Of a stretch of 64,000 nucleotides of DNA, positions 25,270-33,639 are shown piece by piece (the first letter of the stretch is position 1; the number at the start of each line of letters is the position of its first letter). A program made the translations under genes and the position numbers. The notes beneath the pieces were generated by a model. It was given only the letters and a program-made list of their open reading frames with translations, made no database searches and was not told the origin of the DNA. Source of the DNA: Lentibacillus jeotgali (GTDB taxonomy: Bacteria; Bacillota; Bacilli; Bacillales; Amphibacillaceae); NCBI RefSeq assembly GCF_000224785.1, contig NZ_AGAV01000019.1, forward strand, positions 124,001 to 188,000, written 5' to 3'.

Positions 25270-26259
25270 ATGACAAGAAAACGCGTCACCCAGCATGATG
25301 TCTGGGCAGCAAAGCAGCGCATCTCGCCGATTGTGTCAAAATCCCCACTTATTTATTCTGAGAAACTATCAGAATATGCGGGAACGCCAATTCATTTAAA
25401 ACTGGAAAATCTGAATGTCAGCAATTCGTTTAAAATCAGAGGAGCGGCAAACAAGATTCTCAGTTTATCACATGAAGAGCGAAAGCGCGGTGTGACAACG
25501 TTTTCGACAGGCAATTATGGGATGAGTGTTGCCTACATTGCTAAACAGCTCGGTATGAAAGCCATCATTTGCATTTCAAGTCGGGTGCCAAAAGCAAAAG
25601 TTGACGCGTTAAAAAGTTCCGGTGCACAGATCGAGATTTATGGTGATTCACAGGATGATGCTGAACAGCGCAGTTATCAGCTGGAAGAAGAGCACGGTCT
25701 CACTGTCGTTCATCCGTTTGATGACCCTCATATTATCGCCGGTCAGGGGACGATCGGGCTTGAACTGCTGGAAGATATGCCTGATATTGACACAGTCGTC
25801 GCGGGATTGTCCGGAGGCGGTATGCACTCAGGATTGGGTGTCGCATTGAAATCTGCTGATCCGGCTATCAAGGTTCTTGGTATTTCAACAGACAGGGGAC
25901 CTGCCATGTATAAAAGCATTCAACAGGGAAAGCCGGTTGCAGTGGAGGAGCAGGATACGCTGGCTGACAGTCTGCTGGGCGGAATCGGATTAAACAACCG
26001 TTATACATTTGATATGGTGCAGCAGTATGTTGACGACATTCAACTGCTTGGTGATGATCAAATTGCCCAGGGGATGGCCTTCATGCTTGATAAACATCGC
26101 ATGATGGTTGAAGGTGCGGCAGCTTCCGGTATCGGAGCGATTTTAAATAATCGCATCAACCTGGGGTCCCGGGCGGTTGTTGTCATCAGCGGATGCAGTG
26201 TTGATACAGCAACGATGCTGAATGTTATGAAGAAATATTCCGATGCAATCCCGGAGTAG
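25270..26259 (+). CDS. Threonine dehydratase-like PLP enzyme (EutB-like hydroxyectoine dehydratase or hydroxyaspartate ammonia-lyase)
   Basis: 329 aa, fold type II PLP enzyme of the threonine/serine dehydratase family. The PLP lysine lies in NSFKIRGAANK (about residue 53), the phosphate loop is in GLSGGGMHSG and the C-terminal block is VVISGCSVD. It has no ACT domain, so it is a catabolic, non-isoleucine-regulated form. In ectoine clusters this family member is called EutB and is tied to hydroxyectoine use; closely related enzymes deaminate 3-hydroxyaspartate. ATG 25270 follows AAAGGGGG. RidA upstream would clear its enamine product. Confidence 0.82.
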   Translation: MTRKRVTQHDVWAAKQRISPIVSKSPLIYSEKLSEYAGTPIHLKLENLNVSNSFKIRGAANKILSLSHEERKRGVTTFSTGNYGMSVAYIAKQLGMKAIICISSRVPKAKVDALKSSGAQIEIYGDSQDDAEQRSYQLEEEHGLTVVHPFDDPHIIAGQGTIGLELLEDMPDIDTVVAGLSGGGMHSGLGVALKSADPAIKVLGISTDRGPAMYKSIQQGKPVAVEEQDTLADSLLGGIGLNNRYTFDMVQQYVDDIQLLGDDQIAQGMAFMLDKHRMMVEGAAASGIGAILNNRINLGSRAVVVISGCSVDTATMLNVMKKYSDAIPE

Positions 26260-26319
26260 TTTTTTTCGTGCAGGACCGTCACGCTGTTGACGTGATACTT
26301 AATAGAGGAGGTATTTTAT

Positions 26320-27174
26320 ATGAGTCAGATGCTATACAATGACCAGATCATGGAACGGGATAACGTTATTGATATTGAGGATCGCGGTTATCAGTTCGGT
26401 GATGGCATTTATGAAGTTATCGGTGTCTACGATGGCGAGCCGCTGATGATGGATGAACACATGGAGCGGCTGGAAAGAAGTGCCCGTGAACTTCGGCTGA
26501 CATTACCCGCTTCGACCAGTGAATTAAAAAGCAATCTCGAAAAGCTGGTGGAGGCGAACGGACTTGAAGAAGGCATTATTTATATGCAGGTTTCACGCGG
26601 CATTGCCTCCCGTGAACACGGATTTCCGGCTTCCCAGACACCAGCTGTAACGGTGGCCTATACACGTGAGGAAGAACGTGAGCCGGATGTTGAAGACCAG
26701 GGTGCCACTGCAGTCCTTGCCGAAGATATTCGCTGGCTTCGTTGTGACATTAAGACACTTAATCTGCTTCCAAACGTCATGGCTAAACAAAAAGCGGTTG
26801 AAAATAACGCCGTTGAAGCTATTTTGCACCGTGGCGGCACCGTTACAGAAGCAAGCGCATCGAATGTTTTTATGGTTACAGGTGGTGAGCTTTATACACA
26901 CCCGGCTGACAACTATATATTAAATGGCATTACAAGGAGAAAAATTATTCAATTATGCGATGAGCTGAATATCAATGTGAATGAACAGACGTATACAGTC
27001 GATGATTTGCTGAACGCGGATGAAGTATTTGTATCTGCCACTAAAATGGATATTATCCCGATTTTAAAAATCGATGATCAGACGATTGGCAACGGAAAAC
27101 CCGGCAAGATAACAAAACAAATCTTACAGCAATTCCGATCACTATATGAGGTGGGTGCCAGAAACAAAGCATGA
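26320..27174 (+). CDS. dat: D-amino acid aminotransferase
   Basis: 284 aa, fold type IV PLP enzyme, close in size to Bacillus Dat (about 282). N-terminal DRGYQFGDGIYEV, Schiff-base lysine in CDIKTLNLLPNV (about residue 146), and EASASNVF plus NGITRRKI for phosphate binding. It moves amino groups between D-amino acids such as D-Ala and D-Glu. GAGGAGG precedes the ATG. It is followed after 57 bp by the alanine racemase gene, making a D-amino acid pair at the end of the ectoine block. Confidence 0.88.
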   Translation: MSQMLYNDQIMERDNVIDIEDRGYQFGDGIYEVIGVYDGEPLMMDEHMERLERSARELRLTLPASTSELKSNLEKLVEANGLEEGIIYMQVSRGIASREHGFPASQTPAVTVAYTREEEREPDVEDQGATAVLAEDIRWLRCDIKTLNLLPNVMAKQKAVENNAVEAILHRGGTVTEASASNVFMVTGGELYTHPADNYILNGITRRKIIQLCDELNINVNEQTYTVDDLLNADEVFVSATKMDIIPILKIDDQTIGNGKPGKITKQILQQFRSLYEVGARNKA

Positions 27175-27231
27175 GGGTAGAAATCAGGTTCTCTGTTGAA
27201 TGATCCGACTCTAAAAGGGGGGGGCTGTTTT

Positions 27232-28365
27232 TTGTCACATCCGTCAACATTAACGGCCTATGGTCCGACTGTAGCTGAAGTGGATCTGGGTGCATTTCGG
27301 GAAAATGTAAGGACTTTGAAGCATTTTGCAGGAAACAGCAGACTCATGGCTGTTATCAAAACAAATGCCTATGGACACGGTGTCGTCCCTATTGGGCAAG
27401 CAGCCGTCCAAGCAGGAGCGGACCGCCTTGGTGTGACAATGGTTGAAGAAGGTGCGCAGCTTCGGGCGAATGGAATTGATGTCCCCATTCACATTTTGAG
27501 CTCCATCATGAGCTGGCAGGCAGCAGATGCTGTTGCATACGATCTGACTGCTTCAATATCTTCGCTTGAGCTGGCAAATGCCCTGAGCAGGGAAGCTGTG
27601 GCACAGAATAAGATGGTATCAGCCCACCTTAAAATTGACACCGGCCTTCACCGGTTTGGTATTGATCCGAATCGGGCTTTGGAATTTTGCCGCCTGTGTT
27701 ATGAATTGCCTGGACTGGAATGGGAAGGGATTTACACGCATTTCTCCAGTGCAGATGAGGGCGAGTGGAAGACAACTGAAGATCAATTTGCTTTATTTAT
27801 GGGAACGATAGCAAAGCTTAAGAGGCATGGCTATCATTTTCCCGTTCGGCATGCCGGCGGATCAACGATTGCCATTGAACGGGAGGATATGCATCTTGAT
27901 ATGGTCAGACCGGGGATTGCGTTATTTGGCTATCCTCCCGAGGGTCGACAGGATCACATGATTTCGTTAAAACCGGTTATGTCCCTGAAATCACGTATCC
28001 TGCATGTACGTGAACTCCCCCCGGGGACACCTATCGGATACGGCGGCAGCTATGTAACAAAAGGCTATGAGAAAATAGCTGTCATACCGATTGGGCATGG
28101 TGATGGCTATCACCGGGCGCTCTCCAATAACGGACAAATGCTTGTACACGGCAGACGTGCTGAAATAATCGGTGAAGTGTCACTGGATCAAACGCTAATT
28201 GATGTGACACATATTGCGGATGCAGCTGATGGTGATGAAGTTATTCTGATGGGGAGGCAGGCAGGTGATGCTATTTCTGCGCGTGAAATAGCCGGCTGGA
28301 TGGACAGCATCGTTGATGAAGTGCTGGCAGGGCTGAAAGAAAGAGTTGAAAGAGTTTATAAATAA
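27232..28365 (+). CDS. alr: Alanine racemase
   Basis: 377 aa, PLP-dependent fold type III. The PLP lysine lies in AVIKTNAYGHG (about residue 39). The second base, Tyr, lies in IGYGGSYVTKG, and IGHGDGYHR follows. It makes D-Ala for the cell wall or breaks down D-Ala. I chose TTG 27232 because a G-rich ribosome site (AAAAGGGGGGGG, 27214-27224) lies about 7 nt upstream; the frame is open further. With dat upstream it may serve D-amino acid catabolism and be a second racemase besides the housekeeping one. Confidence 0.88.
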   Translation: MSHPSTLTAYGPTVAEVDLGAFRENVRTLKHFAGNSRLMAVIKTNAYGHGVVPIGQAAVQAGADRLGVTMVEEGAQLRANGIDVPIHILSSIMSWQAADAVAYDLTASISSLELANALSREAVAQNKMVSAHLKIDTGLHRFGIDPNRALEFCRLCYELPGLEWEGIYTHFSSADEGEWKTTEDQFALFMGTIAKLKRHGYHFPVRHAGGSTIAIEREDMHLDMVRPGIALFGYPPEGRQDHMISLKPVMSLKSRILHVRELPPGTPIGYGGSYVTKGYEKIAVIPIGHGDGYHRALSNNGQMLVHGRRAEIIGEVSLDQTLIDVTHIADAADGDEVILMGRQAGDAISAREIAGWMDSIVDEVLAGLKERVERVYK

Positions 28366-28420
28366 GTATATAATCATAATATATTCTGAAAATTCATTAA
28401 ATTAAAAAGGAGGGTAAACA

Positions 28421-29968
28421 ATGGACTTTTTATCCGTTATACCGCCGATAGTCGCTGTTGTGCTGGCAATCGTTACCAAGCGCGTACTGCTATCATTGTT
28501 TATCAGTATCTGGGTGGGCGGGTTAATCGCTGCAGGAGGGGATCCGTTTGCGGCGGTGGGCATGACGTTTACATGGATGAAAGATGTGATGGTTGATCCG
28601 TGGAATGCCCGCTTCCTTGTGATGACCGCAATGCTTGGCTGTGGAGCTGCATTTATGTTTAAGACAGGGGGATCTCAAGGTCTTATTAACGTTTTGCGGA
28701 AAAAATTGACGACAGCAAAAAGAGTCCAGTTTTTGTCGTATTTTTTAGGACTTATCATATTTTTTAATGACTATGTAAACTCTGTTATCGTTGGAAATGC
28801 CTCAAAAGACATCGCTGCTAAACATAAGATCTCGAGGGAAAAATTGTCATATGTATTGGATTCAACCGCCGCTCCGATAGCAACCATTGGGCCGGTATCA
28901 GACTGGATCGGGTTTCAGGTATCCTTGATCGCCGGTGCGTTTGCCAGTCTCAGTATCGTCGGGCTGCAGCCATACGGTGCCTTTTTACAATCAATCCCAT
29001 GGAATTTTTATGCGATTCTCTGTCTGTTGGCTGTTCCGATGATTATTGCCGGCAAGGATTTCGGACCGATGGCAAAAGCTGAAGAACGTGCTCAGAAGAC
29101 AGGCAAGCTGATACCGGATGGCTCGACACCTTTGTCGTCAGTTGATCAGGATCTGGGTGAACCGCACAACAAAGATGGCAGTGTCTGGAACTTTATCCTG
29201 CCGCTGGTTGCACTGATTGGCGTGAGTATGTGGGGGCTCTGGTATTCAGGCGGCGGACCTGAAGGAAAATCCATTATGGCTGCGCTGGAAGATACCGACG
29301 TTTCTGTTGCCTTGACATGGGGAGCTTTCGCCATGACACTGGTGGGACTGATTCAGGCACTGATACAGCGCATGAGTCTAAAAGATGTTGAGGATACATT
29401 GCTTGGTGGTATACGGACGATGCTTCCGGCTCTGATTATCATTATTCTGGCCTGGTCCATTGGAACGGTAACATCCGAACTTGGCACGGCCGAATTTGTT
29501 GTGGCTGCGACAGAAAGCTGGATGACGGCAGCACTGTTACCATTCCTGATTTTCGTTATTGCCATGTTTATTTCCTTTGCGACCGGTACCTCGTGGGGGA
29601 CGATGTCGATTTTAACACCAATTGCAATTCCGCTTGCATTTACGTTTGGCGGTGAAGAACTTATACCAATAGCCATCGGGGCTATTTTTGCCGGATCGAT
29701 TTTTGGTGACCATGTTTCGCCAATTTCGGATACAACGGTCATGGCATCCATATTTGCAGAATCAGATCACATCGCTCATGTGAATACACAAGCGCCATAT
29801 GCACTCGTCCCGGCTGGTATTGCAGGCGTCTTATATTTGAGCTATTCTTTTATTGGAAGCAGCATGATACTATTGATAACCGGTATTGTTGTTCAATTCT
29901 TTCTGTTGCGTTATTTGGGCAACCGGCATGCGAAGAAATACGCGGATGCTGACAGCAGAATTGCCTAA
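28421..29968 (+). CDS. NhaC-family Na+/H+ antiporter-like transporter
   Basis: 515 aa with about 11-12 membrane helices. Family blocks are FFNDYVNSVIVGN, LDSTAAPIATIGPVSDW, FATGTSWGTMSI and FGDHVSPISDTTVM. It is related to NhaC and to amino-acid/H+ exchangers of the ion transporter superfamily. The first-half DYVNS aspartate and the second-half DHVSPISDTT are thought to form the ion site. As the last gene after alr it could carry an amino acid or Na+. AAAAAGGAGG lies before the ATG. Confidence 0.85.
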   Translation: MDFLSVIPPIVAVVLAIVTKRVLLSLFISIWVGGLIAAGGDPFAAVGMTFTWMKDVMVDPWNARFLVMTAMLGCGAAFMFKTGGSQGLINVLRKKLTTAKRVQFLSYFLGLIIFFNDYVNSVIVGNASKDIAAKHKISREKLSYVLDSTAAPIATIGPVSDWIGFQVSLIAGAFASLSIVGLQPYGAFLQSIPWNFYAILCLLAVPMIIAGKDFGPMAKAEERAQKTGKLIPDGSTPLSSVDQDLGEPHNKDGSVWNFILPLVALIGVSMWGLWYSGGGPEGKSIMAALEDTDVSVALTWGAFAMTLVGLIQALIQRMSLKDVEDTLLGGIRTMLPALIIIILAWSIGTVTSELGTAEFVVAATESWMTAALLPFLIFVIAMFISFATGTSWGTMSILTPIAIPLAFTFGGEELIPIAIGAIFAGSIFGDHVSPISDTTVMASIFAESDHIAHVNTQAPYALVPAGIAGVLYLSYSFIGSSMILLITGIVVQFFLLRYLGNRHAKKYADADSRIA

Positions 29969-30047
29969 TGGATAGGTGTCAGTAAATGCTCGATTCGGTT
30001 CAACTAACTAACAATCAGTGGGGTAAAAAGAAAACCCCCGCTGATTG
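29949..30047 (+). repeat. Two-hairpin interspersed repeat, copy 1 (includes terminator)
   Basis: Hairpin 1: CTGACA (29949-29954) with TGTCAG (29977-29982). Then TAAATGCTCGATTCGGTTCA and ACTAACTA. Hairpin 2: AATCAGTGGGG (30013-30023) with CCCCGCTGATT (30036-30046), which may also terminate the operon. The same arrangement recurs at 53028 and 54188. Confidence 0.6.
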
Positions 30048-30214
30048 CATCTACATTATTCCTGTAAAAAAGTACTGGTCCGGGCGATATATAATAGTCT
30101 AAGAATGAATACTAGAATTGACGCTGTATATTTCGGATCTTTGTACCGTCGTTTTATATTTTGTACAATAAGAGAATGAATTAAATCATGTATGCAGATA
30201 TGGAGGGAATAGTC

Positions 30215-31048
30215 ATGATTCGAAATCTTCAGGATACGGTTATGTTAAACAACGGCGTGAAAATACCCGGTTTCGGCTTGGGTGTCTACAAAGTTGAAGA
30301 CGGTTCTGTTACCGTCGAATCTGTTAAGGCAGCTTTAAATAACGGCTATCGAAGCATTGATACAGCCTCTTTTTATGACAATGAAAGGGGTGTTGGACAG
30401 GGTATAAAAGAATCCGGCATCCCAAGGGAAGAGATTTTTGTTACCTCAAAAGTCTGGAATGATGAACAGGGCTATGAAAATACATTACAGGCATTTGAAG
30501 ATAGTCTTGAAAAACTCGGCACGGATTACCTTGACTTATATCTCATCCACTGGCCTGTCAAAGGAAAGTATAAAGATACATGGAAAGCAATGGAAAAGTT
30601 ATACGAGGAAGGAAAGGTCCGTGCGATTGGTGTCAGCAATTTCCATATTCACCACCTGAAGGACCTGATGGCTGATAGCAGCGTGAAACCTGTCATCGAT
30701 CAGGTGGAATATCATCCGCATCTGACACAGGAAGAACTGAGAGCATTTTGCGAGCAGGAGAACATACAGCTTGAGGCGTGGTCCCCACTGAAAAAGGGGA
30801 GACTGATGGATGAACCGGTAATTGCGGAACTGTCTGAGAAATATGGGAAAACCAGCGCACAGGTTATTTTACGGTGGGATGTGCAAAATGATGTTATTAC
30901 AATTCCGAAGACTACGCATGAACACCGTATAAAGGAAAACGCGGACATTTTTGATTTTGAATTGACGAAGGATGAAATGAAGCAAATTAGTAATTTAAAT
31001 CAGGATGACCGTACCGGCAAAAATCCTGACAGTTTTGATGAACCATAA
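30215..31048 (+). CDS. Aldo/keto reductase
   Basis: 277 aa, the usual AKR5-like length (2,5-diketogluconate reductase/glyoxal reductase type, as B. subtilis YvgN). Catalytic tetrad: Asp in SIDTASFYDNE, the Tyr in the same block, Lys in TSKVW and His in LIHWPVK. NADPH-binding IPKTTHEHRIKEN is near the C-terminus. It reduces aldehydes such as methylglyoxal. ATG 30215 follows TGGAGGG by 7 nt; the frame is open nine codons further upstream. Confidence 0.9.
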   Translation: MIRNLQDTVMLNNGVKIPGFGLGVYKVEDGSVTVESVKAALNNGYRSIDTASFYDNERGVGQGIKESGIPREEIFVTSKVWNDEQGYENTLQAFEDSLEKLGTDYLDLYLIHWPVKGKYKDTWKAMEKLYEEGKVRAIGVSNFHIHHLKDLMADSSVKPVIDQVEYHPHLTQEELRAFCEQENIQLEAWSPLKKGRLMDEPVIAELSEKYGKTSAQVILRWDVQNDVITIPKTTHEHRIKENADIFDFELTKDEMKQISNLNQDDRTGKNPDSFDEP

Positions 31049-31050
31049 AG

Positions 31051-31090
31051 GCCTTTTATAATAAAACTGTTTTCTAAAAGGTCGTTGTTT
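31051..31090 (+). terminator. Terminator of the aldo/keto reductase gene
   Basis: GCCTTTTA pairs with TAAAAGGT and is followed by CGTTGTTTTT. Confidence 0.55.
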
Positions 31091-31100
31091 TTGACAAAAA

Positions 31101-31600
31101 CCATAAACTGCGACGTAGTGACAGGGTTGATTTCTGCTTCGGGTAGTTGCTTTTCCCGCAGGAGTCAACTGCCCTTCGCTCCAATAAACGCTATTTTAGC
31201 GCAGTGTATTTTGTTCACGATTTCTTGGTAAAGCATAGAAGCTCGATTTAAGTACAAGGAATTCTCGCGCGAAATTCGGAGAGCCATTTCGCGATTTTAT
31301 GCAATCCCCGCGCGAAATTCAGAGGGTGTCGCGCGATTTTGTACAATCCTCGCGCGAAATTCGGAGAGCCATGCGCGATTTTATGCAATCCCCGCGCGAA
31401 TTTCAGAGCACCCCACGATCTTGTGCCGCCTCCACCAAATCTGCTTCGAGTTGCGAGGACGTATGCTGCACCAAAATGACTTGCAACGCGACGAGCATAA
31501 AGCACGAGGAGGCTCACCAGACGCCCTAAGGTGCGCGTAGTGTATTTCCGAAGCGGTGTTTAAACGCACAAATTTTCACTATATCGCATTTTATATCAAC
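31101..31600. repeat. Composite interspersed repeat region with inverted ends
   Basis: The left end CCATAAACTGCGACG matches the left end of the 19288 element; the right end (CGCATTTTATATCAAC, 31585-31600) matches its right end in diverged form. A shared internal block, TTGTTCAC followed by TCTTGGTAAA, is at 31211-31233. The right third (about 31440-31560) is a minus-strand copy of the module seen at 36895-37015, with CACGAGGAGGCTCACCAG. Tandem repeats lie in the middle. No real gene is present. Confidence 0.6.
31266..31430. repeat. Tandem array, four units of 42-43 bp
   Basis: Units begin at 31266, 31309, 31351 and 31393 with CGCGCGAA(A/T)TTC. Each has a second half starting near CGCGATTTT, so the real period is about 21 bp. 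Translated, it gives spurious 14-residue repeats on both strands. It is too short and too regular in spacing for a CRISPR array. Confidence 0.7.
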
Positions 31601-31836
31601 TACCAAGAAGCAACAATAATTACGGAAAGAGCCTATATTTAAAATATCGCTATAGAAAAGGGAGAGCATTCATGCTCTTTTTTCGGTATATGGCTATTAA
31701 ATTATGAAAATTTCAATCTACTGGCTACTTCTCAGATAATTCCACCTTGAAATAAACTTCCCAACTATTTTACTTATCTTATTTATCGTTTATGTGTTTA
31801 ATTTAACAACTTGTCACTTTATAATGTAATTTGGGC

Positions 31837-31850
31837 AGAAAACGCTTGCA
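31837..31850 (+). promoter_or_regulatory. Probable cre site before the AbgT transporter gene
   Basis: AGAAAACGCTTGCA matches TGWAARCGYTWNCW at 13 of 14 positions. It lies about 11 nt after a TATAAT (31820-31825) and 45 bp before the start codon, a repressing position for CcpA. Confidence 0.5.
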
Positions 31851-31894
31851 GTTATTCCAAATTATTTGAAAAAACGAACAGGGGAGAATACGAA

Positions 31895-33451
31895 ATGGAT
31901 AAACCGAAAAATGGGATCTTCCAGCGCTTTTTAGACGGGGTCGAGTGGCTGGGGAACAAATTGCCACATCCTATAACACTATTTGCCATATTAGCCGGGC
32001 TGGTGCTTTTGCTGTCCGCCGCTTTGCAACCGCTGGGAATCAGCGTCGAGCACCCGGGCGGAGAAGGCGAAATGGTAGAAATTAAAAATTTACTGAGTGC
32101 TGAAGGACTTGAATATATTTTTGGCAGCATGACCGATAACTTCATAGGTTTCGCGCCGTTGGGTGTTGTGCTTGTGACGATGCTCGGGATTGGGGTTGCT
32201 GAGCGGACCGGTTTGATCAGTGCATTGTTACGCGGTTTTGTTTTATCAGTGCCCACCCGCTTTATCACCCTTGGGCTTGTTTTTGCAGGTGTCATGTCAA
32301 GTGTGGCATCTGACGCAGGTTATGTTGTCCTGCCGCCACTTGGTGCATTGATTTTCGCAGCAATGGGACGGCATCCGTTAGCTGGTCTGGCAGCCGCATT
32401 TGCCGGCGTATCAGCCGGGTTCAGCGCGAACTTGGTATTATCCGGTACAGATGTGATGCTTGGTGAATTGACGATTGCTGCCGCGTCAACCATCGATCCA
32501 GCCTACGCCGAAACGATGAATATTGCCATGAACTGGTTCTTCATTGCAGCTTCCGTTTTCTTGCTGACGCTTATCGGTACGTGGGTAACCGAACGCATTG
32601 TTATTCCACGTTTGGGTGAATATAAAGGGGAAAACGCTGAGGACTCAGTAAATGATGACACCCTTGAAGGGCTTAATTCGACTGAAAAGAAAGGAATTAT
32701 TTGGGCCGCAGTTTCTTTGGCTGTCGGTCTTATATTGACTGCGCTACTCGTGCTGCCAGAGAATGCGCCATTGCGTGGTACGGAAGGCAATTATATGGAC
32801 CAGATCATTCAGTCACCGTTTATGGATTCACTGGTACCGATTATTGCGATTTTGTTCTTCATTCCAGGTCTTGTGTACGGAATGGTTACGAAAAATATTC
32901 GTAACGATAAGGATGTTGCAGCACAAATGTCCGACACGATGGCATCAATGGGGATGTTTATCGTTCTTGCCTTCACAGCAGGTCAATTCGTTGCTTACTT
33001 CAATGAATCCAATATGGGTACAGTGCTCGGTGTATATGGTGCAGAATTTCTCAACAGCATCAACTTAACGGGCATACCATTAATCCTGATGTTTGTCCTG
33101 TTAACTGGGTTTATTAACCTGTTCATCGGAAGTGCTTCTGCCAAATGGGCTATGATGGCACCGATCTTCGTACCGATTATGATGCAGCTCGGCTATTCGC
33201 CGGAGTTGACTCAGATGGCTTACCGTGTGGCGGACTCATCGACAAATATCATCACGCCGTTGATGACATACTTTGCGGTCATCATTGCGTTTGCACAAAA
33301 ATATGATAAGAAAATGGGTATTGGTACGATGATTTCCGTCATGCTGCCATATTCAATTTTCTTCCTGATTTCATGGACCCTCATGCTGGTCGTATGGATG
33401 CTTCTCGGCATTCCGCTTGGTCCGGGTTCACCAATCGAATATGGCGGTTAA
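31895..33451 (+). CDS. AbgT-family transporter
   Basis: 518 aa, 11-12 membrane helices. AbgT family (p-aminobenzoyl-glutamate importer or sulfonamide exporter). Family blocks are the N-terminal FLDGVEWLGNKLPHP, SDAGYVVLPPLGALIF, GFSANLVLSGTDVML and YRVADSSTNIITPL. The start at ATG 31895 is behind AGGGGAG; the open frame extends 28 codons upstream through the cre site. A second AbgT gene lies at 56725. The real substrate is unknown; the family can use Na+ or H+. Confidence 0.9.
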   Translation: MDKPKNGIFQRFLDGVEWLGNKLPHPITLFAILAGLVLLLSAALQPLGISVEHPGGEGEMVEIKNLLSAEGLEYIFGSMTDNFIGFAPLGVVLVTMLGIGVAERTGLISALLRGFVLSVPTRFITLGLVFAGVMSSVASDAGYVVLPPLGALIFAAMGRHPLAGLAAAFAGVSAGFSANLVLSGTDVMLGELTIAAASTIDPAYAETMNIAMNWFFIAASVFLLTLIGTWVTERIVIPRLGEYKGENAEDSVNDDTLEGLNSTEKKGIIWAAVSLAVGLILTALLVLPENAPLRGTEGNYMDQIIQSPFMDSLVPIIAILFFIPGLVYGMVTKNIRNDKDVAAQMSDTMASMGMFIVLAFTAGQFVAYFNESNMGTVLGVYGAEFLNSINLTGIPLILMFVLLTGFINLFIGSASAKWAMMAPIFVPIMMQLGYSPELTQMAYRVADSSTNIITPLMTYFAVIIAFAQKYDKKMGIGTMISVMLPYSIFFLISWTLMLVVWMLLGIPLGPGSPIEYGG

Positions 33452-33457
33452 TGAAAA

Positions 33458-33497
33458 AGTCCTTTCACTCCAAACAGAAAAGTGAAAGGACTTTTTT
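33458..33497 (+). terminator. Terminator of the AbgT gene
   Basis: Perfect 12-bp stem AGTCCTTTCACT with AGTGAAAGGACT, 11-nt loop, six T's. Confidence 0.92.
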
Positions 33498-33539
33498 CTG
33501 CTAATGGTTTGGATATTTTGAGAAGGAGGTCCCGGCCAA

Positions 33540-33599
33540 GAGTGAAAACTTCAGCTCGAGAAAGAAAACTTCACCCCGAAAAGAAAATCCCCGCCCGAA
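33540..33599. repeat. Three degenerate 20-bp tandem units
   Basis: Units at 33540, 33560 and 33580 read GA(G/A)(T/A)GAAAACTTC(A) then G/C-rich. They lie between the AbgT terminator and the yitT gene end. Their reverse complement carries GAAGTTTTC after a CGGGG/CGAGC block, like the units at 13506. Confidence 0.45.
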
Positions 33600-33639
33600 T
33601 AGAAATTCATCTTATGAATGGCACATTAAACCTCGTCAG

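Noticed and set aside
31266-31430. CRISPR array
   Set aside because: Units touch each other with no variable spacers, repeat sequence varies, and no cas genes lie nearby.
31248-31529. Open frames on both strands with 14-residue repeats (QSPREIxR type on plus, FARGLxKIA type on minus)
   Set aside because: They only translate the 21/42-bp DNA repeat, exist on both strands at once, and have no ribosome site. They are repeat artefacts and not genes.
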